NCBI GenBank assembly: GCA_019426215.1
Contig: CM033394.1
Span: 40,112,423 to 40,176,422, forward strand
Length of the DNA: 64,000 nucleotides
Direction of reading: 5' to 3'
Source of the DNA: Buddleja alternifolia
Lineage: Eukaryota; Streptophyta; Magnoliopsida; Lamiales; Scrophulariaceae
Part shown: positions 33,933 through 44,589 of the stretch, piece by piece
Position numbering within the stretch: the stretch's first letter is position 1
Layout: every line of letters begins with the position of its first letter
Made by a program: the position numbers and the translations under genes
Notes under the pieces: model-generated
What the model saw: only the letters and a program-made list of their open reading frames with translations
Told to the model about the DNA's origin: nothing
Database searches by the model: none

Positions 33933-35273
33933 TCGCTTTTGAGACTGAGTTATCCCAATATTCATATTAAAGGTATCACAAAAATATTAGAATAAATTTA
34001 AAGATGTCCTTTTTGGCGTGGCCAAGATCACGTCACGAAGAACATTATACCATAAACATCAATTAAAAATATGATGGGGCTATCGGAGTTATTATATTGT
34101 TCTTAACATTGTAAATTTAATTCGATTATATTAAGAAGAATGAAATGATATATTTTCTCAACAAATAAAATAAAATAAATAAATGGTGGGGCTTTTTCAT
34201 TGACGTGTTGAGTATTCCTTGAGGATAACTATCATCTATCTTCATTAATTAACTACTTTAAATATTTCCATCAATTTCTTGCAAACTCGTGTTGTAAATT
34301 GCTCTTGCACGCTCCCAAGGTCTATCTTCATCTTCAAATCATAATCATTTAGGTTGTTGAATTCATTTTGTGGTCGGTAAATATTCTAAGATATGATCTT
34401 TGAATAATAAGGATCATAATTAATTCTAAGACCAATTTTAGTCCAGATGGTAATGTTTTTGATGTTTCAAATCTTTGTTCATGCATATCAACAAATATAA
34501 CTCTGAGTGCGTATGTACTGTTTCTTTAATATGTCAATATACTATTGCTCCAGCACAACTTCAATTCTGGTACTCTTATCTTTAATTTAGTTAATGAGCT
34601 TAAACTCATCTTTTAGTTTATCTTTTGTTGACACCTTATATCTTTTTTATAAAATATAATGACGTCTCAATTTTACGTTTTCTCCACATATAGTGAAAAA
34701 AAAATGAAATTATTGTAGAGTTAGTCCACGTCATTATATTTTGGATTGCGTTCAACACATGAGTATGTGTTGTTAGCTATAATGATTTGAGAAGAAAAAT
34801 TCATGTGAAATACAGCTGAAGGCTCCGAAAAAATCATTTTCTGAGGAACTTTTTCGAGCAAATGACGGATATTATCTCCTCCATAAGCCCTTATGTATTT
34901 TTTATAGGACCTTTTTCAACCAAGCCTGTATAATTAATAAACACGTGACACGCTAATATCCAATTTCATTAGATTATGAAATTAAATGCTTAGAGTTAGA
35001 TCGATAAAGCTCGAAATGAATATTTATAGCTCAACTTCCTTGCTATACATTAATAGGACCGAAGATGCAATTAATACTAGTTTTAAGGATCATTTGGAAT
35101 TTTGTGCACATAGAAAACGTGTCATGCAAAGTCATCGGAAATAATATCCCAGTTTCCCCTGTCAATTAAGAAAAACAAAATCATTAGCTAGACCAACCTC
35201 TGTCTTAGTTTGGACAACTCTCATAAATATTTTAATCCCAAAACATGGATAATCATAGTTTGACCCGAAATAA
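33933..35273. other. Copy A unique-sequence stretch, no gene
   Basis: AT-rich noncoding DNA that aligns to 43000-43215 and 47040-47930 of copy B. No ORF with a recognisable domain. Confidence 0.6.
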
Positions 35274-36258
35274 TGTCTTATTTCAGATATTAGAAAAATA
35301 AATTGACCAATACATTTTTCCTATTGCGCAACATATCTTATTTCAGATATTAGAAAAAGAAATTCACCAATAAATTTTTCTTAGTGCGCAACATATCTTA
35401 TTTCAGATATTAGAAAAATAAAGTGATCAATAAATTTTTCCTATTGCGCAACATATCTTATTTCAGATATTAGAAAAATAAATTGACCAATAAAATTTTC
35501 ATATTGCGCAACATATCTTATTTCTTTTCTTAAGGGAAAACGGTGTTTTATTTCATTCAATAAAAAGTTTACAACGTTAAGACAATATAACTAAAACTGT
35601 GTCTAACGATGTAGTAAAGAATAATTGAAGCACCAAATATCGAGATTCTTCAAGATAATCAATCTTAAGAACTAACAAACGAGCCCAAGAAAATTCTTGT
35701 GTAACTCCTATTAAAGGAGAGACGAAACTCTCATTCGAAATAGAAAACAAATTCACATACAAGAGAGAAAATAAAATACTAAACAAAAAATCTAAAACGC
35801 TATATAAAAACTTATGTATCACTCTTCTTCATCTCGTCTTCATCTCGTCTTCATCTCGTCACATATGTCTCAGTCTCGTTAGATCCTTGTCTATCTCGTT
35901 AGATTTGATGTGATGTACAACTTGAAAAAATATGCTCCAACCCAACCCTCCGACGATGGTGGTGGTAACATTGGTGAAGGAGACGATTGTTTCACCAAGC
36001 CATCGTCGGCGGAGGAAAATAAAAGAAAAAAGAAGGCTAGAGTTTAGAAAGAAATGGGGGGAGATGCAGTTTTCTCTTGGGTTCGAGTCACTTAACATAT
36101 CTTATTTCAGATATTAGAAAAATAAATTGACCAGTAAATTTTACCTATTGCGCAACATATCTTATTTCAGATATTAGAAAAATAAATTGACCAATAAATT
36201 TTTCCTATTGCGCAACATATCTTATTTCAGATATTAGAAAAATAATTGACCAATAAAA
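35274..36258 (+). repeat. 60-bp minisatellite, split by a retroposed insert
   Basis: The unit runs CATATCTTATTTCAGATATT, then AGAAAAATAAATTGACCAAT, then AAATTTTTCCTATTGCGCAA. About four units lie at 35275-35524 and nearly three at 36094-36258. Removing the insert at 35525-36093 joins them into one array. Copy B keeps diverged units at 47930-48010 and 48155-48262. Confidence 0.9.
35510..36108 (-). mobile_element. Retroposed sequence (processed retrocopy or SINE/LINE tail) with 15-bp target duplication
   Basis: Insert 35525-36093 is flanked by AACATATCTTATTTC on both sides. Read on the minus strand it ends with an AATAAA signal about 25 bases before a short A-rich tail (AAGAAAA), as expected for a retroposed transcript. 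A (GAAGACGAGAT)n stretch lies inside. Its source was not recognised. The reverse ORFs in it (35577-35822, 35859-36098) match nothing known to me. Confidence 0.65.
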
Positions 36259-36442
36259 AGTTGAAGCCTGGTACAAAAAATTGAGAAATTAAATAGGAGT
36301 TAACAGTAGCCGAGCCAAGCATCTTTGCGTGTATTGATTTTTGACTGTTCTGCCAATTTAATTTGGTAGGATTTGACTACGACTAAAATTCCTTTTGTAT
36401 CAAGTTTTCAGTTACATATACAAGTGTGGCGATGCAAATATA

Positions 36443-37330
36443 CAATTTTGGTCAAATCATGTTAATTTGTTTTATCATTTTGTGTGCTTATTTTATTTAT
36501 AAATTATTTTTTCTCTATATGTTGGAATTGACATACTTTTATACTTTATACTTTTAGATCACGTAAAACAATTGAAAATCTGGCCTTTTAATAAGAAGGT
36601 AATTCATAAAGTTCATAAGAGTTGAATGATTTTAATTCTAATTAATTTAAATTCTAAATCTACTCAAATAGGAAGGATTCCATATAGGTTTATTGTTGTG
36701 ATTACATGTAACTCGAAGATCTCAAAACTTCATTTAATATACGGCGGGGATGGTTGAAATTTAGTAAGCGGTCGTTGTACAGGGCAATACTTGTTCAGTG
36801 TATACAAGTCAAATAATAATGAAAATATTAAGGAAGAATCGAGAATAATTGTATCAAATTAAGTAGTTAACAATCCAAATCGTAGGGAGTTTAATCGAGA
36901 ATAATTGTATCAAATTAAGTAGTTAACAATCCAAATCGTAGGGAGTTTACTTACTGTGCGAATTGACACTCACCAATCATAAGTTGTACACGCGGTTGAC
37001 ACATGCTGCTTCCCATCAAATGTGGGAAAAATTAAAGAAATAAATTCATTATTAAATTTCTTGTATATTACAAAATACACAACATGTTAAAAACGATTCC
37101 GTGATCTTAACCATGCACTATTTTTCAATATCGCAATTAATGATTGGTTTTTGAGGGCGATAAAGGTTATGTTTATGAAGTTTGACGGTAAACTAAATAA
37201 GCAAAAAAAAAAAAAACATTATAAGTTTTGGATCCCGAGTACTGTTAAACTGTTAATATATATGAGATATAGTAGTATACGTCCGAGCGCTAACCTGAGA
37301 ATAGTTAAATTTGTTAATTTGGTGAGAAAG
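36443..37330 (+). repeat. Internal repeat unit 1 of copy A
   Basis: Starts TTTTGGTCAAATCATGTTAA and reaches TTGGTGAGAAAGTC. It is homologous to 37935-38590 (unit 2) and to 48428-49140 of copy B. It contains a 56-bp perfect tandem duplication (36837-36948, unit AATCGAGAATAATTGTATCA and on). Confidence 0.82.
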
Positions 37331-37539
37331 TCTTAAAAATAAGCCACTCCCTATTGAAGACATTGGAATTGAGAAGCAAATGATACAGTCTCAGGATCCC
37401 TTTTCGTCATTGTTAACACAAGTGACGCCGACACCAAACCAATTCCCATCATAACTTCTTAGATCAGTGTAGCACACTCGATGCGTATGAACACCATACA
37501 TAATTCTAATTACTATTTTTTGTGATTGTTTCTTAGGAT

Positions 37540-37969
37540 GTTCAACATCGGGGAATGCGTATGACGGTGTTGGAATTGCACATAATGAAAATTGGGCGAC
37601 TAATTCTACATGGGCCTTTCCATTTCCTGATATGCATGCAGGTAAATATTAATTTGGGGCCAAATGCACATTTTGTTAGACTTTTTTATTATTCCTATAT
37701 ATGCATATTTTATCTTCATGTTTTAACCCGTTGTTCTTTTGAAATTTTTATTTGTGCATGTAGGAGGCCCTTCTGAGCATTTTGAGGAAGCCAACTACAA
37801 TGCTCATTTTTCTAATCACGCAAGGCCGAGCAGTTCAGCCGAACCCCATTTCGATCAGTTTGAAGATGACGAGAATGTTGAATCAGCAAATTCAGATTAC
37901 TACCCTTCAGAAAGTGACATGGATGAAGAAAGTTTTGGTCAAATCATGTTAAGTTTTTTTGTTTTTTAA
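37540..37969 (+). pseudogene. Unrecognised gene fragment with two putative exons
   Basis: An open stretch (SGNAYDGVGIAHNENWATNS ... FPFPDMHAG) ends at GTAAATATT (about 37641). An acceptor (TGTGCATGTAG) at about 37763 leads into GPSEHFEEANYNAHFSNHAR ... and an acidic run ESANSDYYPSESDMDEE. This then runs directly into the start of repeat unit 2 (TTTTGGTCAAATC), so the 3' part is missing. I do not recognise the family. It is probably a captured or truncated plant gene piece, not functional. Confidence 0.4.
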
Positions 37970-38590
37970 TCATTTTGTTTGCTTATTTTATCTATACATT
38001 ATTGTTCTTCTTGATGTTGGGATTGACATACTTTTATACTTTATATAGAACACGTAAAACAATTAAAAATTGGACTGTTTAATAATGGAGTAATTCATAA
38101 AGAGTTGAATGATTTTAATTCTAATATACAAGTCAAATTAATAATGAAAATATTAAGGAAGAATCGAGAATCATTGTCTTAAATTAAGTAGTTAACAACC
38201 CAAATCGTAGGGAGTTTACTTACTGTGCGAATTGACACTCACCAATCATAAGTTGTACACGCGGTTGACACATGCTGCTTCCCATCAAATGTGAAGAAAT
38301 CAATTCATTATTAAATTTCTTGTATATTACAAAATACACAACATGTTAAAAACGCTTCCGTGATCTTAACCATACACTATTTTTCAATATCGCAATTAAT
38401 GATTGGTTTTTGAGGGCGATAAAGGTTATGTTTATGAAGTTTGACGGTAAACTAAATAAGCAAAAAAAAAAAAAACATTATAAGTTTTGGAGTTTATATA
38501 TTGTTAGATGTGTCTTAAAAATAAGCCACTCCTATTAGAATAAGAGTTTGGTGGGTAATTAATAACTAGTCAGTGTAGCACACTCGATGC
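37935..38590 (+). repeat. Internal repeat unit 2 of copy A
   Basis: Begins with the same TTTTGGTCAAATCATGTTAA as unit 1 and includes the shared GTACACGCGGTTGACACATG and TTTGAGGGCGATAAAGGTT segments. The body is closer to copy B (48428 onward) than to unit 1. Confidence 0.82.
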
Positions 38591-39640
38591 GTATGAAACA
38601 TAATTTTTTTTAAAGAAATTCTTGAATAAAAATCATATAGAATACAATTAAATAATTTAATATTTAATTTTTGAATAAGAATCAAATAAATAACAAAAGA
38701 AGTGAAATGAAAGGGAAAAAGAAAAGTACGTGTGTTAGGACAAGTGAGAGAGAACGTGAGATAAAAAAGGAAAGAGAAAGTAAAAGTTTTAAGAATTGAG
38801 AAAAAAATTTAGAAAAAACGAAAAAAAAATGGGATACTTGTCAAATTTTTAAAGCAAAAATGATTTCACCAAAACTGGACACCCCAAAGTAGTTTCTCTA
38901 GATCACTTGTGCTTTCAATATAGTATAAATGTATAGTATAGATACAGTTTCTAATCCCATTACTTACACAGTCAAAGTAAAGAAGTTTTATATATCTTAG
39001 AAAGTACATTGAATTTCTTTTTATTTAATTTTTTCCTTTTTATGTATTTTTACAAGCATATGAGCTTTTCATTTTTATATCCTACCACTGGGGAAAAGTT
39101 AGATTGCCCTATATGTTTTTAACTAATAAAAAAACATTGCCTTTGACCTCACAATTTCTAATAGATTGCATCGTTAAGGAAAAAAATCTACATAATTTTG
39201 ATGAAAATAAAACTTTGTACATACCGCTTCTCCAATCATTTCAAGTGGTGAAGTGTACCTCACGGTAATTAATGCTACACAATGTTGTGTATAATGTGTA
39301 TAAATTCTTAAGTCTTATAATATAATGTAAACAATAAATTAATAAAATTCCACTTGTACATTCCAAATCGAGAAAGCGTACGTTGTGTGAAAATTGTAAC
39401 TCGTAACAAATAAATTGCAAAGAAAATAAACATTAATTACACAATGAAATACGTAGGTCTACATGCAAATAAAATATTTGAACAACTTTAATATCTATAT
39501 ATAACACATGTGAGATAATTACACCATTAAATATATAATTTATAAAGAAATCTCTCTAATTAAGCTAATCAATTTGTTCAATAATATTTCAGCAAATTGG
39601 TTAGCTACTATATATCAAGCGTAAATTAATCGAGAAATTA
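38591..39640. other. End of copy A, noncoding
   Basis: AT-rich; aligns with 49150-50470 of copy B, which has an extra roughly 150-bp insert at about 49241-49390. No gene. Confidence 0.55.
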
Positions 39641-39835
39641 CAATTTTGTACACATTTGACCCGACTTCCTCGCCGTAAAGATCGTAGATGTGACGCTTCT
39701 GCGGGTCGCTTAAGACGTGTGAAATGCGATTGAATTTGGCCTCTGCTTCTTGCTTGTTGACCTCCTTTCAGAATGTAGTAATCCACTTTCAGAATGTTAC
39801 GTTGTAGTAATATCCACTCTCCCATATCTAGGGTT
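39640..39835 (-). pseudogene. DnaJ/HSP40 J-domain fragment, internally deleted
   Basis: On the minus strand, from about 39762, the translation reads EVNKQEAEAKFNRIS followed by HVLSDPQKRHIYDLYGEE, a close match to helix III/IV of a J-domain of the DNAJB type (usual EAEAKFKQISEAYDVLSDP). Three residues near 'EAYD' are missing. Upstream, remnants of the N-terminus (YYN, then LKVDYYILK) are present in other frames. The HPD motif and helix II are gone. J-proteins stimulate Hsp70 ATPase activity; this piece cannot. It sits at the junction between duplication copies A and B. Confidence 0.7.
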
Positions 39836-40104
39836 TCTCAGTATTGTTTTCTCTCTCTCTCTCTCCCCCCTTTACTGTTTCTTGTGTGATTGTGTATGTG
39901 TTTGTGTGTTTGTGAGGCAATCGGAAGAATGGAGAAGAGTGTGTGCAGTGTACGTGTAGGGGGTGATCGGAGGGCGGAGGTGGACCTCGTCTTGATTTAG
40001 ATCCATTTGATGGGTCATCTTGTGGCATGTGTTAGTTCGTTGTGAAGTCCCATCATGCGCGCTCATCATTTTATTATATATATATATATATATACACATA
40101 GACA
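39836..40104. other. Spacer between copies A and B
   Basis: Contains a CT-rich run, a TG-rich run (TGTGTATGTGTTTGTGTG) and an (AT)n tract at 40074-40094. No gene; the overlapping short ORFs are artefacts of the simple sequence. Confidence 0.55.
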
Positions 40105-40189
40105 TTTTGTTTTCTGCAGATGCCGTCATTTAATTTTATTCAACACAACCGTAGTTTTGCTGGCAATCAAATTCATATAATGAAACAAG

Positions 40190-40596
40190 GACTACAAGAA
40201 AATTGAGTATTGATAATTAAAAAAAATGTCATTACTTAAAATTATAGTTTATAGCGGTCTAAGTTCATGGTTAATTTGGCTGTGGTAGATGTTTCATATA
40301 GACACATTAAAGTTAGCCGTGGTAAAAAGCAAAAATACAAGCTATTTTAAGTTCTAATTAATCGTGGTGGAAGAAATGTTAACCTAATACTTTTTTATAA
40401 TGGCTAATTAAAAGTCATGGTTTTTATAATGAACGAAACATTGACTATCGCTATAAAAAATAGTAAATGTTTTGGCCATGCTTGCAAATACCACGACCAA
40501 AGCTGTAGCAAAACCATGATCAATTGGTTTTAACCATAACAAAGAGATTTTTCACCATGACATATTCACATGGGCAATAATCATTTTTTTATAGTG
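40190..40596. mobile_element. CACTA-like non-autonomous element
   Basis: Left end (G)ACTACAAGAAAATTG and right end TTTTTTTATAGTG are near-inverted CACTA termini (first C changed to G on the left). Inside are many TTAGCCGTGGT/ACCACGAC-type words. Copy A lacks it between GAAACAA and CGGAGTA, which confirms it as an insertion; the 3-bp duplication is not clear. Confidence 0.6.
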
Positions 40597-40710
40597 GCGC
40601 GCGGAGTAGCATGTTATATTTTGAGTGAGAAAATCGCATCCTAGTCCAACAGTTCATCGTCTCAAAGTTGATACAATGATTTCAGAAAAATATAATTTTA
40701 ATCTCATACT

Positions 40711-41929
40711 ATCACTTTGGGAAAATCTTAATTTTGGTTCTAAGGAGAAACCAAATTCACTTTTGGTACCGCAATTTTACAATGTAACACTTTTGATACC
40801 AATCAAGTTTTTTGTGTTGATTTTGGTACAATCATTAGTCAACTAATGGTCAAGACTAACATGGGATTGGAGGAACAGATTTTTGGATGGTTTGAGAGAA
40901 AATTACCGGTCAAAATAGTGGGAAAATCAATTTTAGGTCTTAGAGCAAATTTTTTGGTTTTTTTTTCTGGTTCATTTGCTCATTTGATGTTGAAAACCAA
41001 AAAAAATAAAAAAATGTCCAAGTATCAACCATTTTCTAACCTTAATTTCACGCCCATTCAAAATTCTCTCTAAAAAATCTCAAAAACCACAACTCCAAAC
41101 TCACTGTAAATCATAAAGATTCCCACGAAATTATTTATAATTCATGAAGTAAGGAAGAAGAAAGTCGAATGTCCCATACAAAAGTCTCATTTTGTCGTGA
41201 AATTCGTTTTCGAAGGAAGAAGAATGGGAAAATTTGAATTAAACTGAAAAAAAGAAAAAACCCTCAATAAGGAATTTTTTTTTGGGTGAAAGTAAATTCC
41301 ATTCCAACAGTCAACAGATTACACAAAAACACTCCATGAGGGTCTTTTAGGTTCTCATGGCAACACAATCAAAGTGCTCTTTATAGCCACCAAAAGACCA
41401 AAAAAAAAAAAACTAAACATCAACACCTTAGATCAGTATACTATCAAGATAATCTATTTCTCTATTTTTCAGTTTTTGTGTCCTACAATGTGCAAACCTA
41501 ATTTGTAGCTCTTTTTTGGGATGTTTGAAAATCACTACATAGTCTCTTTCAATTTGAGTAATTCTTCTTCTGTTCCTCTCTTCCCATACTTTGTAAACCA
41601 CCCCTGCAATCCCTGCTCTCACTATGCGCTCCCTAAATTTCCACTTTTTCTACCAGCTACTCCACCCACCAAATTGTATTGGCCATCTATCCACTTTCAG
41701 CCATAGCATTGTTTCTCAATAAGGAATTTAAAAAAACCTATAATTGATTTTTCCTATATTTTGATTGGTCATTTCCCTCCAATTGGCCAAAATCTATCCC
41801 CTGCCCCCCAACCCACACCCAAAAAAAAAAAAAAACCCAATGTCAAAAGTGATACATTGTAATAGCGTGATACTAAAAGAGGATTTGACTATTTTATGGT
41901 ACCAAAATTGAAATTTTTCAAATCACTTT
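40711..41929. mobile_element. MULE-like element, 8-bp target duplication, with nested LINE fragment
   Basis: Element 40719-41921. The left GGGAAAATCTTAATTTTGG and right inverted TTGAAAAATTTCAATTTTGG ends start roughly 85-bp inverted repeats (shared TTACAATGTA-CACTTTTGA). ATCACTTT flanks both sides. Copy A at about 31705 has one uninterrupted site (ATATCAATTTTTATTG). No transposase is visible. Confidence 0.78.
41263..41729 (-). mobile_element. 5'-truncated LINE fragment with 15-bp target duplication
   Basis: Insert 41278-41714, flanked by CTCAATAAGGAATTT. On the minus strand it encodes AGIAGVVYKVWEERNRRR, the tail of a plant LINE ORF2, homologous to 46700-46800, and it ends in a poly(A) (a T run at 41278 on plus). 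It shows typical 5' truncation by target-primed reverse transcription. Confidence 0.85.
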
Positions 41930-41966
41930 TTATTGCACATACAATATTACGTTTACATTTTAGACG

Positions 41967-42240
41967 GGAAAAAACCATTTGCATTGCAGGACAACATTGG
42001 ATGAGAAAACATTTTGCTCCTCCAAAAAGAAATTAAATGGCATTGAATTTTCTATCGAAATATGTAAGTTAACCGCCTAAAATTAAATGGCATTGAATTT
42101 TCTATCGATATATGTATGTTAACCGTAGAACGTGGCTTTCGCTGTTAATTTTTTAATGGTAGCACCCAAATTACAATAATGTGCCAATATATAGGATAAA
42201 TTTGTGTTGATAACATATACATAATTGGTTCAACAAAATA
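41967..42240. other. Copy B-specific stretch with local tandem duplication
   Basis: About 42031-42130 holds two copies of a roughly 49-bp unit (AAATTAAATGGCATTGAATT and on). Nothing else recognised. Confidence 0.55.
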
Positions 42241-42304
42241 TAATAGTATTTCTCAACAGCAAGTTATACACATGATTATGTAATAAATTTAGCATAGAAA
42301 AAAT

Positions 42305-42347
42305 TATTCAATTAGAGAAAACCTCGTAGGGAACTTGTATTATTAAG

Positions 42348-42383
<36 letters not shown>

Positions 42384-42854
42384 TTATAAGAGCGAGAATA
42401 CAAGAAAACTCTATACTATAAAGAAGGTAATAAAAATACTAGTCTAACTAGGAAGACAATAATAATATCTAACAAATACGAAAAATATGAAGAGCAGGAT
42501 CACTAAACCCAAACTAAATTACAAAAGATTCACCGTAGTGAAGAAAGAACAAAAAGAAACGAAAAAAGATACAAGGAGCCGAACGGGGACGGCGATGGTA
42601 GAGGCTAGAGGAAGTGAGAGATCGTGAGGATTGAGAAAAAAACCCTTTAGCTTGATACCATATTAGATTAGAGAATACTCCGTAGGGAACTTGTATTTTC
42701 TGAGTAACATATATATAGTTACAAAAGAGAGAATACAAGAAAACCCTAAACCATTAAAAAGGTAAAAGATAAACAAGTTAATAAGAATACTAGTCTAGTT
42801 AGGAAAGCAATAATAATACTAGTTTAAATAGGAAAATAATAATAATATCTAACA
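42305..42854 (-). mobile_element. TRIM (miniature LTR retrotransposon), about 550 bp
   Basis: Two direct repeats, 42305-42474 and 42661-42854, share TTAGAGAA, CGTAGGGAACTTGTATT, GAGAATACAAGAAAA and AATAATATCTAACA. Between them at 42650-42660 is GCTTGATACCA, the reverse complement of a tRNA-Met-type PBS (TGGTATCAAGC), so the element lies on the minus strand. The interior of about 175 bp has no pol genes. A (TA)n tract (42350-42380) expanded in the left repeat. A-rich sequence flanks both ends, and copy A has the empty site (ATAGAAAAACTGATCTC). Confidence 0.78.
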
Positions 42855-43241
42855 AAAAATGATCTCAAACTCAATTAAGCAGTAAAGATTCTTGCAATTC
42901 TAGTTGCAAACTATGAGATTTGGATTTCATATAGAAATCATGAAGTTTAAATATAGGGTTTATATAACTTTTGGCTCTTATATTTCAATAATTACCTTTT
43001 GAGATTAAGTTCTCTCAAGATTCATTTAGAGGTATCACAAAAAAACGAGAATAAATTTAAAGATGTCCTTTTGCGTGGCCAAGATCACATCACAAAGAAC
43101 ATTATACCATTAACATCAAATAAAAAGATGATTGGGTTTATTGAAGTTATTATATTGTTCTTAACTTTGTAAACTTTGATTATATTAAAAAGAATGAAAT
43201 GATAGATTTTTTCAATCTCGACGCACGATCCTGCGTGTACC

Positions 43242-43700
43242 GTGGCCATGGCCAGGAGGAAGAAGGGGATTTCGAAGGCTAGTCGAGAGCTCGTTGTCAC
43301 GCCACCAGTTCAGTCCCCGAATTTGGCTGGGGAAGTGGGAACCCTATTAAAACAACCCAGCAAGCAACACAGGAGAGTGACTCTGATGGAAAGGAAAATG
43401 AATGAGATGATGCCCAGGAGGTGGAATTGGGGAACTTGAGGCAATCCTCCGACAAGCCCAACACCAGGCAACTCAATCGATTCAAAATGAAGGCATCTCT
43501 ACGGCCATACAAGAATGCTTGAGGAAGATTTACCAAAGTGGAAAATCGCCGGTGAAGGCATAGGAACAAGTTGCAGCTACACAAGAAGAAACCCTAGCTC
43601 CGACGCAGTCTAGGGCAACTAAAGAAATTGCGACTAGTATGCACCACAAACAGGCCACGGTATGAGATTCATTTGACATCTCAAAACTTCGTAACTCTGG
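43242..43700 (+). pseudogene. LINE ORF1, N-terminal part, broken
   Basis: ATG at 43242 (MAMARRKKGISKASREL) starts a basic N-terminus, open to 43439. After that the frame shifts, and the next 280 bases give no continuous frame. It is probably the disordered head of ORF1, whose core begins at 43717. Confidence 0.55.
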
Positions 43701-43716
43701 ATCGAAGCTCCAATTT

Positions 43717-44457
43717 GTGCCACCAACAACAAAACAGGGGCAACAAGTAGGAAAAATTGACATGGCGGATGTGCAATCAGGGATTACCTATTCGAATTCG
43801 GCTGTGGTATGTTATGTGTTGGGTGCAAACCCCCCTTTTCCTATAATTAATGGCTATATTCGTAGAATTTGGGGAAGATTTGGGATTGATAAAATAGTGA
43901 TGAAACCAAATGGCATGTTCATTGTTAGGTTTCAAACGGAGGAAGCTAGAGATACTGTGATGAATATTGGGATCTTCCACTTTGATAGTAAGCCCTTAAT
44001 TGTATGCCCCTGGTATGAGAATCATAACTATAATAACAAGGAAGTGGATAAGGTACCTGTCTGGATTCAGTTTGAAGACTTAGACTTGAAATACTAGAGC
44101 ACTAATTCGTTGAGTAAAATATCAAGTTTGGTGGGAAAGCCTATTATGGCTGATCACATGACAGTGGCCAAGGAAAGAATTCAATATGCTCGAATCCTGG
44201 TAGAAGTTGATACTCAACATATGCCTGACATCATATACTTTGAAAATGAGAGAGGTATTGTTATGGATCAAAAAGTGATTTACGAATGGAAACCCTCTAG
44301 GTGTGAACATTGCAAAGGATTTGGACGTGAGGCAGCAAGGTGTAGAAAGAAAATGGGCAAGCTAGTATGGAGGCCTAAACCACAACAGCAGGTGCAAGAA
44401 CAAAGTGATATAACTGAGCCGATTCCAAATCAGACAACAACAGAGCCTATGATTTGA
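43717..44457 (+). pseudogene. LINE ORF1 core (DUF4283-like) and zinc knuckle, with stop
   Basis: 43717-44097 encodes a DUF4283-type RNA-binding domain (INGYIRRIWGRFGIDKI, GMFIVRFQTEEARDTVM). A TAG at 44095-44097 precedes the same-frame continuation (SKISSLVGKPIMADHMT). The knuckle CEHCKGFGREAARCRKK has Arg where the ligand His should be (GH to GR). ORF1 proteins coat LINE RNA; this one is disabled. Confidence 0.8.
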
Positions 44458-44589
44458 CATACTGTACAGAGAACTGGAAAACAGTGGTGGATAGAGGAGA
44501 ATCTTCTGAGAGTAATGCAGAGCACCAAGACACAGAAGTTGCTAAGTCGTTTGAACATGGCAGGGGGATGATAACTGTGACAGTGGCTA

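Larger units (their letters stand above)
31485..39640 (+). repeat. Segmental duplication, copy A
   Basis: Begins around TTTTCTGCAGGTGCTGTCATTT and can be followed, with gaps caused by private insertions, against 40105-50470 in the same orientation. Anchors include 31501-31590 with 40121-40190, 31590-31710 with 40600-40710, 32915-33110 with 42240-42310 and 42850-43000, 33930-35280 with 43000-43215 and 47040-47930, 35280-36260 with 47930-48260, and 38000-39620 with 48480-50440. It contains no intact gene. Confidence 0.85.

Noticed and set aside
36076..36090. GGTTCGAGTC resembling a Pol III B box
   Set aside because: It sits at the wrong end of the retroposed insert for a SINE, with no A box at the right spacing.
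35274..36258. Regularly spaced repeats as a possible CRISPR array
   Set aside because: Plant DNA; units are contiguous 60-bp minisatellite copies without unique spacers or cas genes.
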